43,487 nucleotides of DNA from Bacteroidetes oral taxon 274 str. F0058 (GCA_000163695.1 GG774889.1:314476-357962); one strand, 5' to 3'. Shown: positions 7,200 to 16,705, counted from the first letter of the stretch. A program made the numbers and translations. Notes: a model not told the origin generated them from the letters alone.

Positions 7200-10100
7200 A
7201 TGGCAAGATTAGGACAGATAATAAAGAAATTGAATATAGGTATTAGTACCGCAACCGAATTTTTGAATAAAAAAGGAGAGGCGGTAGAGCAGAACCCGCA
7301 CGTACAACTTACAGAGAATCAGGAGAACTTGCTTTTTAAAGAATTTAGTTCGGATAAGACGCTGAAAGAAAAATCCGATAAACTCATACAGAAAAGGCTC
7401 GAACGCGAGACGCTCGCTACGCTCAGTGTGGAAGAAGAACCAACGGTACAAGAGTCCAAAGAACCCGTCAACAAAGAGGCAAAGACTGAAAAGAAAAAGT
7501 CTAAAAAAGCCGAAGAGGCAGACGAATTGCCTACTGCTACCGATACTGTTGTCTCGTCGGCAGACCTGACGCCCGAAGAGCATACCGAACAAAGCCAGAC
7601 TGTCGAGGAGGAGAAACCCGTTAAAAAGACGGAAAAAAAGAGTACAAAAGCTCAGAAAACGCAAGAAGATACCGAAGCCGACGATAAGACAAAAAAGGTG
7701 GAAACGGATAATACTGTGTCGGAAAAAGAAGATTCTGTAAGTGAAGCAGATACTACGGATACTCCCCGAAAAAGTTCCAAGAAAAAAACAAAAAGTTCGG
7801 AAGCAACGGTATCTGCCGCAGAAGAACATACAGTAATATCGGATAAACCTCAGCAAGAGGTTGATATGAAGCATGTTGCAGACAAGCAGGATATGAGTGT
7901 GGAAAATATAGTTGTCCAAGAAGAGCAACAGTACGTTGATGTAGAGCAAGAACCGGAAATTTTTAAATTTACAGAGCAAAAACTCGAAGTGCCTAAGGTG
8001 TTAGGTACTATCGATTTATCGCTTGTGGGTAAAGATTCTCGTCCGCTACCAAAGACGAAAGCCGAACGCAAGAAAGAGTTCAAAGAGCTGATGAAGAGGA
8101 AAAAAGAAGAAGAGCAGCGGATAAAGACAGACCGTATGAAGTCTGCCGCTACTACACAAGAATCGGCATCGAAGATAGAAAATACAGAGGAGAGCGAAAA
8201 ACGCAAAGAGGACTTTATCCGTACAAAAGTGCCTACGCTGCAAGGACCTAAGATAATAGACAAGGTAAATCTGGAACCCGAAAGACCTGTCGGTAAAGAA
8301 CACTCAGACCGCGACAGAGACAAAGGCAAGTCGGATAAAAATAAGAAAGACAGGAAGAAACGCGACAGAATAAAGATAGAACGTATCGATATTGCCGACG
8401 ATAAGGGCAAATCGAGCAAGCCGTTTAAGAAAGAGAAACGCTCGCGTCCGATAATTGACGCCGAAGATGTAAACCAAAGTATAAAAGAGACTCTGGCTAT
8501 TGCTCGCGAAGGTCGTAAGTTTAACAAAAAGGCTGTCGACCATCGAAAAGAAAAACGCGAAAATATTCGTCAAGAGATAGAACGGCAGGTAGAGCTCGAA
8601 ATGGCTCAGTCCAAGGTGCTTACGCTTTCGGAGTTCGTTACCACCAATGAGTTGGCTTCGATGATGAAAGTCCCTGTGAATGACGTGATAAAAGTTTATC
8701 TGAATCTTGGTATGTTTGTCGGTATCAATCAGAGGATCGACGCCGAATCTATCAAGATTGTTGCCGACGAGTTTGGGTTCGAGACTAAGTTCGTCAGTGC
8801 GGAAGCTGCCAAAACCATTGATGATGAGGATATCGTAGATGACCCCAACGATTTGGTGAGTCGTCCTCCCATCATTACCGTTATGGGACACGTAGACCAC
8901 GGTAAGACTTCGTTGCTCGACTATATACGCAAAACCAATGTTATTGCGGGTGAGGCAGGCGGTATCACCCAACACATAGGAGCTTACAACGTCAAGCTCG
9001 AGAACGGTCGCCAAATAACGTTTATCGATACCCCCGGACACGAGGCATTTACCGCTATGCGTGCGAGAGGAACAAAAATCACCGACATTGCCATCATCGT
9101 GGTAGCTGCCGATGACGATGTGATGCCGCAGACTATCGAGGCTATCAATCACGCCTCTTCAGCAAATGTTCCTATTGTGTTTGCTATCAATAAGATAGAT
9201 AAAGACGGAGCAGACCCCGAGAAGATAAAGGCAACTCTGGCGAATATGAACTATATGGTCGAAGACTGGGGCGGCAAGTATCAATCGCAAGACATCTCTG
9301 CCAAAAAAGGTATAGGTATCAACGAATTGCTCGATAAGGTGTTGCTCGAGAGCGATATCCTCGAACTTCGTGCCAACCCGAAACGTAAGGCGGTAGGTTC
9401 GGTAGTCGATGTCCGTAAGGATAAAGGACGAGGCAACGAGATAACACTTTTGGTACAGAACGGTACTCTGCGTCAGGGCGATATAGTGCTTGCAGGATAC
9501 TCTTACGGCAAGATACGTGCTATGTTCAACGAACGCAATCAACCGATAAAAGAGGCTAAGCCGTCGGAACCCGTTTTGGTGCTCGGTATCAAAGGTGAAT
9601 TGCAGGCGGGTGATAACTTCAACGTGATGGAAACAGAGCAGGCAGCAAGAGAAATCATTGCTCAACGCGACCAGCTAAAACGCGAACAGAAACTCCGGAC
9701 GTCGCATCACCTCACTCTCGACGAAATAGGCAGACGTATTGCTTTGGGTAATTTCCAAGAATTCAATATAATAGTAAAAGGCGATGTGGACGGCTCTATC
9801 GAGGCTCTGAGCGATTCACTCATAAAATTATCCACAGAGGAGATACAGGTGAACGTCATACACAAAGGTATAGGACAAATCACCGAAGGCGACGTCAATC
9901 TGGCAATATCTTCGAATGCCATTATCGTTGGTTTCCAAGTGCGTCCTACCTCGTCGGCAAAGCAGCTTGCAGATAACGAAAATGTGGATATCCGTATATA
10001 TTCTATTATTTATCAGGCTATCGACGAGATAAAATCTGCTATGGAAGGTATGCTTATCCCCGAAAAGAGCGAAAAAGTGGTGGCTACACTCGAAGTACGT

Positions 10101-10370
10101 AATACGTTCCATATATCCAAAGTGGGAACTATTGCAGGTTGTATAGTGAAGGAAGGTACTATCAAGAGAAATAACAAGATACGTGTCATCCACGATGGTA
10201 TTGTAGTGCATACGGGCGAGATAGCATCGCTCAAACACGAGAAAGACGATGTACGCGAGATAAAACAGGGTTACGAGTGCGGAGTCAATATTGCCAACTT
10301 CAATACCATTGTCGTAGGCGATATAATCGAAGCTTTCGAAGAGATAGAGATAAAGAAAACTCTCGACTAA
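7200..10370 (+). CDS. infB: translation initiation factor IF-2
   Basis: A 1056-residue IF-2, the GTPase that places initiator tRNA on the ribosome. Residues 1-30 form an N-terminal helical domain. Residues ~75-430 are a very long, Lys/Glu-rich low-complexity linker. A second IF2_N domain follows (around VTTNELASMMKVPVNDV). The G domain has G1 GHVDHGKTS near residue 562, G3 DTPGHE near 609 and G4 NKID near 663. Domains II-IV run to the end (IRVIHDGIVVHTGEIASLKH). Length is at the upper end for the family because of the linker. A 137-base gap after nusA carries a 12-base direct repeat but no strong terminator. Confidence 0.97.
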   Translation: MARLGQIIKKLNIGISTATEFLNKKGEAVEQNPHVQLTENQENLLFKEFSSDKTLKEKSDKLIQKRLERETLATLSVEEEPTVQESKEPVNKEAKTEKKKSKKAEEADELPTATDTVVSSADLTPEEHTEQSQTVEEEKPVKKTEKKSTKAQKTQEDTEADDKTKKVETDNTVSEKEDSVSEADTTDTPRKSSKKKTKSSEATVSAAEEHTVISDKPQQEVDMKHVADKQDMSVENIVVQEEQQYVDVEQEPEIFKFTEQKLEVPKVLGTIDLSLVGKDSRPLPKTKAERKKEFKELMKRKKEEEQRIKTDRMKSAATTQESASKIENTEESEKRKEDFIRTKVPTLQGPKIIDKVNLEPERPVGKEHSDRDRDKGKSDKNKKDRKKRDRIKIERIDIADDKGKSSKPFKKEKRSRPIIDAEDVNQSIKETLAIAREGRKFNKKAVDHRKEKRENIRQEIERQVELEMAQSKVLTLSEFVTTNELASMMKVPVNDVIKVYLNLGMFVGINQRIDAESIKIVADEFGFETKFVSAEAAKTIDDEDIVDDPNDLVSRPPIITVMGHVDHGKTSLLDYIRKTNVIAGEAGGITQHIGAYNVKLENGRQITFIDTPGHEAFTAMRARGTKITDIAIIVVAADDDVMPQTIEAINHASSANVPIVFAINKIDKDGADPEKIKATLANMNYMVEDWGGKYQSQDISAKKGIGINELLDKVLLESDILELRANPKRKAVGSVVDVRKDKGRGNEITLLVQNGTLRQGDIVLAGYSYGKIRAMFNERNQPIKEAKPSEPVLVLGIKGELQAGDNFNVMETEQAAREIIAQRDQLKREQKLRTSHHLTLDEIGRRIALGNFQEFNIIVKGDVDGSIEALSDSLIKLSTEEIQVNVIHKGIGQITEGDVNLAISSNAIIVGFQVRPTSSAKQLADNENVDIRIYSIIYQAIDEIKSAMEGMLIPEKSEKVVATLEVRNTFHISKVGTIAGCIVKEGTIKRNNKIRVIHDGIVVHTGEIASLKHEKDDVREIKQGYECGVNIANFNTIVVGDIIEAFEEIEIKKTLD

Positions 10371-10403
10371 CATATAGCTCTCGTAGCGATAATTATCGAA
10401 TAA

Positions 10404-10446
10404 AAAAGCGAACACCGCGACCGATGAAGTCAGGTTGTTCGCTTTT
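10404..10446. terminator. bidirectional terminator between infB and murE
   Basis: AAAAGCGAACA (10404-10414) and TGTTCGCTTTT (10436-10446) form an 11-bp inverted repeat around a 21-base loop, with A and T runs at the two ends. It can stop transcription from infB on the plus strand and from murE on the minus strand. Confidence 0.7.
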
Positions 10447-10453
10447 AATTCTA

Positions 10454-10495
10454 TCGGCAATAATTGTCGGATACCGCATTTCCGATTATTGCCGA
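10454..10495. terminator. second hairpin beside the murE stop codon
   Basis: TCGGCAATAA (10454-10463) and TTATTGCCGA (10486-10495) form a perfect 10-bp stem, six bases from the murE stop. There is no long T-run. It is either a 3' stability hairpin or part of a tandem termination region. Confidence 0.5.
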
Positions 10496-10500
10496 GTTAT

Positions 10501-12003
10501 TTATCTCTTACTGCTTAGCGAGGCTATTACCTCCTCTTTGTCGTCGAAGTGGCGCTTCTCTTTGCCGACAATCTGGTAGTTTTCGTGTCCTTTACCTGCA
10601 ACGAGCACTATATCACCGCTTTTTGCCAATTTGCAGGCGGTTTTTATTGCCTGGCGGCGGTCGACAATCACTATCGTGTCTTCGAGCCTGTTTTTGTCCA
10701 ACCCTTTTGCCATATCGTCGAGAATACTCTGAGGGTCTTCCGTACGTGGATTGTCCGATGTCAACACCAATGTATCCGATTGAGCGGCAGCCTCCTGTGC
10801 CATTATCGGACGCTTCGTTTTGTCGCGGTCGCCGCCGCAGCCGACGACGGTTACGACTCTGCTGTCGGGGCTTTTTACATCGTTGATGGTAGACAATACG
10901 TTTTTTAGGGCATCGGGCGTATGTGCATAATCTACTATTGCCGATATGCCCGCCATACGAATTACCTCGAACCTACCCGATACAGGCGATAGTTCGCTGA
11001 GTTTGGTCAGAATCGTTTGGTTGTCGATGCCTTTACCTTGGCACAAGAGGGCTGCCGCTCCGAAAACGGCGGTCAGATTCTGTGCGTTGAACGAACCTAC
11101 GAAAGGAGTCGATACCTCGTAACGTTCTTTGCCTTTGTCGGTTACATTGGTCTCCATCTGTAAAGTCATCCCTTCGAATGTATTTTCGATTATCTTGGTC
11201 TTGAAGTCTGCCAACGAACGAGTGGAATAGGTATATCGCTGAGCTTTGGTGTTTTGTAGCATAAAATTGCCGTTGCGGTCGTCTGCATTCGTCAGAGCGA
11301 AAGCGGTCTGTGGCAAGTGGTCGAAGAATAACTTCTTGGCATCGCGGTAATTATCCATAGTTTTATGATAATCAAGATGATCTTGCGTCAAGTTGGTGAA
11401 TACGGCACCGCGGAATGTCAGACCTGCAATACGCTGTTGTACAGTGGCATGCGAAGATACTTCCATAAAGCAGTAGTCGCAGCCTGCACGTACCATATCG
11501 GCAAGCAGTCTATTGGTTTCCAGCACATTGGGGGTGGTGTTGATAGTCTCACGCTCTTCGAGACAGATATAGTTTTTGATAGTGGAGATTAGTCCTGCAC
11601 CGAATCCCATTCCCAAGAATAGCTTGTAAAGCAGTGTGGCTGTGGTAGTTTTGCCGTTAGTGCCCGTAATGCCCACGAGGTTGAGGCTCTCCGACGGGCG
11701 ACCGTAGAAATTGGCAGCTATCTCGCCGAGAGCTTTTGCTGTGTCTTCGACCTCAATTACCTGTATATCGGGATATTTAGCCAAACAAGGCACATCACTC
11801 GAACTGTTCACCACTACGGCGACAGCTCCGTTGCCGATAGCCGTTTCTACAAAAGCGTGTCCGTCTGCCACAGCACCGCATACGGCAACAAACATATCGC
11901 CCTTGCCTATTTTACGCGAGTCGTCGGATATGTTATTGATATCTATATCTTTACTGTAACTTTTCTTCGCAGAAACATTTTCTAATATCTTGGAAATAAG
12001 CAT
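10501..12003 (-). CDS. murE: UDP-N-acetylmuramoyl-L-alanyl-D-glutamate--2,6-diaminopimelate ligase (MurE)
   Basis: A 500-residue Mur ligase that adds meso-diaminopimelate to the peptidoglycan precursor in the cytoplasm. Motifs are the ATP-binding loop GITGTNGKTTT (about 111-121), the central region with FTNLTQDHLDYH, and DNPR at 417-420, the signature of meso-DAP rather than lysine specificity. Also visible are DYAHTPDAL and the AGKGHENYQ end. Length is normal. It lies last in a leftward cysS-TPR-GNAT-murE run with an 84-base gap upstream. I see no good -7 element in that gap, so it is probably read through from the operon promoter. Confidence 0.97.
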   Translation of the reverse strand: MLISKILENVSAKKSYSKDIDINNISDDSRKIGKGDMFVAVCGAVADGHAFVETAIGNGAVAVVVNSSSDVPCLAKYPDIQVIEVEDTAKALGEIAANFYGRPSESLNLVGITGTNGKTTTATLLYKLFLGMGFGAGLISTIKNYICLEERETINTTPNVLETNRLLADMVRAGCDYCFMEVSSHATVQQRIAGLTFRGAVFTNLTQDHLDYHKTMDNYRDAKKLFFDHLPQTAFALTNADDRNGNFMLQNTKAQRYTYSTRSLADFKTKIIENTFEGMTLQMETNVTDKGKERYEVSTPFVGSFNAQNLTAVFGAAALLCQGKGIDNQTILTKLSELSPVSGRFEVIRMAGISAIVDYAHTPDALKNVLSTINDVKSPDSRVVTVVGCGGDRDKTKRPIMAQEAAAQSDTLVLTSDNPRTEDPQSILDDMAKGLDKNRLEDTIVIVDRRQAIKTACKLAKSGDIVLVAGKGHENYQIVGKEKRHFDDKEEVIASLSSKR

Positions 12004-12087
12004 TTTTTGATTTGGTATTTGGTTTGAGATAATTTTTTATATCAAAAATCCGTCTGTTGTTTTTGTTACCCTTTTTCTTTTACATAA

Positions 12088-12603
12088 TTACAGCATCTGT
12101 TGTAATAGAACCACATTGGTAAAACGAGAACCTTTCCACAGCCAATCGGATAGTGTGGCAGTGTGGCGAAAGCCCGCCTTGGTAAGTGTTCGTAGCGAGG
12201 CTGTATTGTCTACGTCCACATATCCATAGAGTTGATGTAGATGTAGATATTGTCTTGCATACTCCGTAATCATAGCGACTGCTTGTAGGGCATAGCCTTG
12301 CCGACGGTGAGGATTATCGATGAAGATGCCGATTTCTGCCTTACGGTTGCAGTGGTCGTAGTCGAAGAGGTCGATAGTTCCTATGGGTTTTCCTGAGTTT
12401 TTGTGCTCGACGACAAAGCGTAGCTGCCCGCGTTCGAATATAGACTGGTCGCAGTTGCTGAGGTATCGTTTGACGGCAAACCGAGAGTACGGTTCTCGGC
12501 GATTCGAATACGTCCAAAGTTCCGGATCGTTCTCTATCGTATAGAGAAAGTCCAAATCTTCGGGTTCGGGAGCTCTAAGTTTAATGTGTTCGTTTTCAAG
12601 CAT
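12088..12603 (-). CDS. GNAT-family N-acetyltransferase
   Basis: A 171-residue GCN5-related acetyltransferase, closest in style to the RimJ/SpeG-like branch (Acetyltransf_3). The N-terminus IKLRAPEPEDLDFLYTIENDPE, here split at the domain edge, is typical of that branch. The acetyl-CoA loop appears as NPHRRQGYALQAV (about 97-109), followed by VDVDNTASLRTLTKAGF, the conserved N/S-rich motif B. The substrate (ribosomal protein N-terminus, polyamine or small molecule) cannot be read from the sequence. It starts 10 bases after the upstream TPR gene stops, so the two are translated from one message. Confidence 0.85.
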   Translation of the reverse strand: MLENEHIKLRAPEPEDLDFLYTIENDPELWTYSNRREPYSRFAVKRYLSNCDQSIFERGQLRFVVEHKNSGKPIGTIDLFDYDHCNRKAEIGIFIDNPHRRQGYALQAVAMITEYARQYLHLHQLYGYVDVDNTASLRTLTKAGFRHTATLSDWLWKGSRFTNVVLLQQML

Positions 12604-12613
12604 CTTGTGGGCG

Positions 12614-13354
12614 TTATTTCATCTTTTTCAGAAGCTCCGGATAAAGCTTATCTTTTACAAGTCTGAACGAAGGCTCTATGTTCAGTATCTTCTCATAAAC
12701 TCTCTTGGCTTGTGTAAGGTTATCCTCAGATTCGTAATAGCGAGCTTCGTTAAGTAGCATTTTCAGATATATCCAATTTTGGTCGGTATCGTGCTTTTGT
12801 TCTATGATAGATATGGCTTTTTTGTAATAAACGAGAGCCTCTTTTTTGTTGCCGCCGAAGAGCGAAGGAGGGTAGAATAGCGAATTGCCCTTATCGCATA
12901 GTATCTGCGGTGAGTCGGGTTCTAACTCCAAGGCACGTGCGATAGCTTGTCGGCTTTTTTTGCCGAGCAATGGGGCTTTTAACTTATTGAGCGATATTCG
13001 GTAGCTGATGAAAACTCCTTTGTAGTCGATAGCTAAGGCGTTGTTGGGGAACGAAGCCAATATTTTGTCGATATACGATTCGGCTTTTTCGATACATTTT
13101 GCCGCTTTATCGTCTTGCTTCTTTTCTACAAGCAACATGGTGTAGCCATAGTAACAATGCACAAGCTGTAGCAGATCGCCCAAAACGTTATGCCTTGCCT
13201 TATTTTCGTATGCTGCTGTCAGAGCCTCCCACTTAGCGGGGTCGGCAGATAGGTATGCGTTGTATGTTTGGCTACGTAGGCTAACGGATTGTGCTGTTGT
13301 TTGTAACGTTACCGATAACGTAAGCAGCAATACAAAAACGATGCGGATAGTCAT
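12614..13354 (-). CDS. exported TPR-repeat protein of unknown function
   Basis: A 246-residue protein with an N-terminal signal peptide (about 1-21, ending in LQTTAQ) and then mostly helical TPR-like repeats. Recognisable repeats include AKCIEKAESYIDKILASFP, a LELEPDSPQILCDKGNSLF segment, ALVYYKKAISII and LTQAKRVYEKILNIEPS. These proteins usually act as periplasmic protein-protein scaffolds. No lipobox cysteine or catalytic motif is seen. It lies between cysS (43 bases upstream) and the GNAT gene. Its function is unknown. Confidence 0.75.
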   Translation of the reverse strand: MTIRIVFVLLLTLSVTLQTTAQSVSLRSQTYNAYLSADPAKWEALTAAYENKARHNVLGDLLQLVHCYYGYTMLLVEKKQDDKAAKCIEKAESYIDKILASFPNNALAIDYKGVFISYRISLNKLKAPLLGKKSRQAIARALELEPDSPQILCDKGNSLFYPPSLFGGNKKEALVYYKKAISIIEQKHDTDQNWIYLKMLLNEARYYESEDNLTQAKRVYEKILNIEPSFRLVKDKLYPELLKKMK

Positions 13355-13397
13355 AATTAGTATGTCGGTTTATTTCTTATGATATTTCAAAAAAACA

Positions 13398-14864
13398 TTA
13401 CAAACTCCACTCAAAGCCTTCTTTTGTGTCTTTTACGACAAAACCGTACGATGCAAGCTCGTCGCGAATTTTATCGGAGAGAGCCCAGTTTTTGTTCTGC
13501 TTTGCTTCGAGTCGCAGATTCAGTATCAGGTCGATGGCACGACGATAGCTCTCCATATATTTCGAATCCCCTTGTTCGGTCTTAAGCCCCAGTATATCCG
13601 ACAGATAGGTGGAGAACACAGCTTTCAGCCTGTCTATATCATTCTGCGACAGACTGCCCTTGCCGTCGTGTACGGTGTTTATCACTTTGGCAGCGTCGAA
13701 CAGATGTGCTATTACTATCGGGGTATTGAGGTCGTCGTTCATCGCCTCTTCGCATAATGAGTCCCAATCTTTCATTTCGACGGTGGTTGTAGTTCCCGTC
13801 GATAACCTTTGCAATCGTTCGTAAGCCTCGAACAATCTTGAAAGCCCCTTCTGCGAAGCACTCAGAGCCTCGTCGGAGAAGTCGGCAGTGCTGCGGTAAT
13901 GAGCCTGTAGAATGAAGAAACGTATCGTCATTGGCGAATATGCCTGCGAGATAAGTTTATGCGAACCGGTGAAAAATTCGTCGAGTGTAATGAAATTTCC
14001 CAGCGACTTACCCATCTTCTGCCCGTTGATGGTTATCATATTGTTGTGCATCCAATACCGTACAGCCTGGTGCCCGTTGGAGGCGACAGACTGTGCTATC
14101 TCGCATTCGTGGTGTGGGAATATGAGATCCATACCACCGCCGTGTATATCGAATTTTTCGCCCAGGTACTTTTGCCCCATTGCCGAGCACTCCAAGTGCC
14201 AACCGGGGAAGCCGTCGCTCCATTTAGAGTGCCATCTCATTATGTGTTCGGGTGAGGCTTTTTTCCATAGGGCAAAGTCTACACTTCGGCGTTTGTCTGA
14301 CTGTCCGTCGAGTTCGCGAGTGTTCTCTATAATATCTTCGATATTACGCCCCGACAGTATACCGTACCGATGGTCTTTGTTGTAACGCTCTACATCGAAA
14401 TAGACCGACCCTTCGCTCTCGTAGGCATATCCGTTGTCGAGGATACGCTGTACGTATTCCATCTGTTCTATTATATGCCCCGAGGCTCGCGGTTCTATCG
14501 ATGGCGGTAAGACATTCAAAGCCCGCATTGCGTCGTGATAACGGATAGTGAAATGTTGTACCACCTCCATTGGCTCCAGTTGTTCCAGACGTGCCTTTTT
14601 GGCTATTTTGTCTTCACCATCGTCGGCGTCGTGTTCGAGATGACCTACATCTGTTATGTTGCGGACATAACGTACACGGTATCCGTTGTGTCTAAGCCAT
14701 CTGACAAGTATGTCGAATGTTATGGCAGGGCGTGCGTGCCCCAAATGGGCGTCGCCGTATACTGTAGGTCCGCATACGTATAACCCCACAAAAGGTTCGT
14801 TAAGGGGTTCGAACAGCTCTTTGCGACGGCTGAGAGTATTGTGAATATACATTTTGTGCTGCAT
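13398..14864 (-). CDS. cysS: cysteinyl-tRNA synthetase
   Basis: A 488-residue class I aminoacyl-tRNA synthetase that charges tRNA-Cys. Motifs are the zinc-binding CGPTVY with the HIGH-type HLGHARP, the KMSKS-type KMGKSLGNF, and zinc ligands in HLECSAMG and FPHHECEIAQS. I choose the ATG at 14864 (MQHKMYIHNTLSRRKELF). The frame is open to 14903, but the -7 element at 14887-14895 places the start of transcription near 14880, which excludes the longer form. MYIHNT at 14852 is an alternative start. It heads the cysS-TPR-GNAT-murE operon. Confidence 0.96.
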   Translation of the reverse strand: MQHKMYIHNTLSRRKELFEPLNEPFVGLYVCGPTVYGDAHLGHARPAITFDILVRWLRHNGYRVRYVRNITDVGHLEHDADDGEDKIAKKARLEQLEPMEVVQHFTIRYHDAMRALNVLPPSIEPRASGHIIEQMEYVQRILDNGYAYESEGSVYFDVERYNKDHRYGILSGRNIEDIIENTRELDGQSDKRRSVDFALWKKASPEHIMRWHSKWSDGFPGWHLECSAMGQKYLGEKFDIHGGGMDLIFPHHECEIAQSVASNGHQAVRYWMHNNMITINGQKMGKSLGNFITLDEFFTGSHKLISQAYSPMTIRFFILQAHYRSTADFSDEALSASQKGLSRLFEAYERLQRLSTGTTTTVEMKDWDSLCEEAMNDDLNTPIVIAHLFDAAKVINTVHDGKGSLSQNDIDRLKAVFSTYLSDILGLKTEQGDSKYMESYRRAIDLILNLRLEAKQNKNWALSDKIRDELASYGFVVKDTKEGFEWSL

Positions 14865-14886
14865 AATTTGTGGCTTTTTATCGCCT

Positions 14887-14895
14887 GCAAAGTTA
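14887..14895 (-). promoter_or_regulatory. cysS operon promoter -7 element
   Basis: TAACTTTGC on the minus strand matches the Bacteroidota -7 consensus. It lies 22 bases before the chosen cysS start and rules out the longer open frame. Confidence 0.65.
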
Positions 14896-14949
14896 CAAAA
14901 CAATTACGAATTATACAGATATTTGATTCTGGTTGATTGTCGGTCATAC

Positions 14950-14977
14950 AAAAAGGCTACCTCAATAGAAGTAGCCC
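14950..14977 (-). terminator. intrinsic terminator, minus strand
   Basis: On the minus strand GGCTAC at 14976-14971 pairs with GTAGCC at 14960-14955, followed by five T at 14954-14950. It is 220 bases after the stop of the preceding minus-strand gene and just upstream of the cysS promoter. It could end either that transcript or a separate small RNA. Confidence 0.6.
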
Positions 14978-15057
14978 GTAGACGTTGGGGATTCTTTATG
15001 CCTCCCACCTTATGCAGGGTTACTTTTATCGTTAAGAATGCCTGATAATTAATATGT
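14950..15057 (-). ncRNA. possible small non-coding RNA
   Basis: This is the unexplained part of a 335-base gap between cysS and the T9SS gene. On the minus strand a near-consensus -7 element TATCTCTG lies at 15067-15060, followed by about 105 bases with no ORF. The stretch contains a GTGGGA...TCCCCAAC hairpin (15009 to about 14985) and ends in the intrinsic terminator at 14977-14950. I do not recognise the family. Confidence 0.25.
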
Positions 15058-15126
15058 AACAGAGATAATACTTTTATTTATTATAAAAAATTTTTTATGT
15101 GAAGTTATAAATGTCCGATATAAACA

Positions 15127-15167
15127 TACGAACGACATCTCTCGAAGTTAGAAAGATGTCGTTCGTA
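15127..15167. terminator. strong hairpin 3' of the T9SS gene
   Basis: TACGAACGACATCT (15127-15140) and AGATGTCGTTCGTA (15154-15167) form a perfect 14-bp stem with a 13-base loop. It begins 33 bases after the gene's stop codon. There is no clean T-run, so it is a terminator or an mRNA 3' stability element. Confidence 0.6.
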
Positions 15168-15199
15168 GAGGAAGGAACCCCCTTTGTTCAGAAATTCTG

Positions 15200-16705
15200 T
15201 TATCTGACTATTACCTTCTCGGTAGTGTTGCCGATACGTACCACATATATACCTGCGGGCAGATTTATAGCGGTTTTGTTGTTGTATATGGCAACTGTTC
15301 CGACAGTCTGTCCGTCGATGTTGAATATCTGTGCTTCACTTGCAGAAACCGTATTATCGGTGCTTATGTACAGAGTACCATTGTTACTCCACAGGCGTAT
15401 GCCGTTGTCTGTGAGCGAAGTAGATATGCCTGTCGATTTTGGAGTTATGATAACCTCATCAGTTATTTTACTGCCATTCAGCACGAGACACTTTTTATCG
15501 TCGCTCCAGACAGCTCCCTGCGGTTTTGTTATTTCGCTGGCTATGAGGGAGAATTTCATTAAGTCGCAAATAGAACCTCTCTCCCCCTTGGCTTTTACGG
15601 TAGAGTTGTTTATTATGAGCGTTTCACCTTCAAGTCCGTCGTATCCGGATATTCCCCAACGTCCGGTTATATCTACATTACAATCTTTTATAGTAACGGT
15701 AGAGTTGATATATATGCCTGAGTGTTTTTCGCTGTATACTGAAAGGCTGCCCGTACCGGTAATCAAAAGACTCATATAAGCAGATATCCCCGTAGAATTG
15801 ACCGATGATGCGGTTATTTTATTTGTTCCTATAAGCTTTATTGTTAAATCCTGTATGCCTTCGTTGAATATGCCGCGTGTAGAGGCAGCCGTTATTGTAG
15901 CATTGTCGAGAATAAGCGTTTTTGTGGCATCGTCGTAGCTAACTTTTCCCGTAATGGCATCACTTTTTATATTGGCTGCATTCTCGGAATTTACATATAC
16001 GTCTGCTACCCTGATACCATAGTATAAGGCACCTTTGCCAGGTACGATACTTATCTCTTCCTTTACTACTTCACCTTCGGTCTCCACTCTGTGTCTTGTC
16101 TTGTTGAATAGGGCATTTGCTGGTGCTTTAATATAACAGTTGTTCATTGTTAGAGTTGCCAAAGCCGTTATCGACCCGAAACTTGCCCCCGTAGCACTTA
16201 CAGTAGCGTTGTTCAGTATCAGAGTTTCATTATTTGTGCCGTCGAAGCCCGTAATACCCCACGTGCCGACGACATCTACGATACAGTCGCTTATGGTCAG
16301 AGTTACTTTGTTTATGATTATACCTGCGTCATCAGAACAGATAATATTGAGACTGCCGTTGCCTGTGATATTAGTATTGGCTTGTACCACAACACCTTTA
16401 CCTCCCACTTTATTCGCTTTAAGGACATTTTTCCCAATCAGATTGATGGTAAGTCCATCTATTGATGTGTTTTTGATACAGGTTTCACTGTTGGGAGCAC
16501 TGATGATTGCCTTATTCAGTGTGAGAGTCTTTGTTGTATTATCGTAGCTGACAGAGCCTTCTATGCTTGTGCCGGTAATGTTTGCAGCATTGTCGGAGGT
16601 AACCTGTATGCCTGCTATCTGCAGACCGTACTCTGTTTGTGCCTGCGAGATGTTCCAAAATGTTGCCGTCAATAGAGCGACCAATGTAAAAAGTATGTTT
16701 TTCAT
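15200..16705 (-). CDS. T9SS-sorted beta-helix-like surface protein with internal duplication
   Basis: A 501-residue secreted protein with a signal peptide (about 1-22, ending in SQA). The body contains two copies of a ~190-residue unit. Each copy opens with a YG(L/I)xxAxxxVxSxNAANI-type segment, then (V)SYD(N/D)(T/A)TKTLxL, and continues through alternating short strands with Asn/Gly turns, which suggests a right-handed beta-helix. The C-terminus (about 425-501) is a T9SS type A sorting domain: EAQIFNIDGQTVG, then LPAGIYVVRIGN and EKVIVR. T9SS would export it to the cell surface. The ligand is unknown. It is monocistronic, with a strong hairpin downstream. A weak -7-like TATCTTTT on the minus strand at 16792-16785 may be its promoter. 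Confidence 0.8.
   Translation of the reverse strand: MKNILFTLVALLTATFWNISQAQTEYGLQIAGIQVTSDNAANITGTSIEGSVSYDNTTKTLTLNKAIISAPNSETCIKNTSIDGLTINLIGKNVLKANKVGGKGVVVQANTNITGNGSLNIICSDDAGIIINKVTLTISDCIVDVVGTWGITGFDGTNNETLILNNATVSATGASFGSITALATLTMNNCYIKAPANALFNKTRHRVETEGEVVKEEISIVPGKGALYYGIRVADVYVNSENAANIKSDAITGKVSYDDATKTLILDNATITAASTRGIFNEGIQDLTIKLIGTNKITASSVNSTGISAYMSLLITGTGSLSVYSEKHSGIYINSTVTIKDCNVDITGRWGISGYDGLEGETLIINNSTVKAKGERGSICDLMKFSLIASEITKPQGAVWSDDKKCLVLNGSKITDEVIITPKSTGISTSLTDNGIRLWSNNGTLYISTDNTVSASEAQIFNIDGQTVGTVAIYNNKTAINLPAGIYVVRIGNTTEKVIVR

Noticed and set aside
7209..7979. 256-codon minus-strand frame rich in Phe, Leu and Cys
   Set aside because: It is antisense to the Lys/Glu-rich linker of IF-2; AAG/GAA codons read backwards give CTT/TTC, producing a false membrane-like protein.
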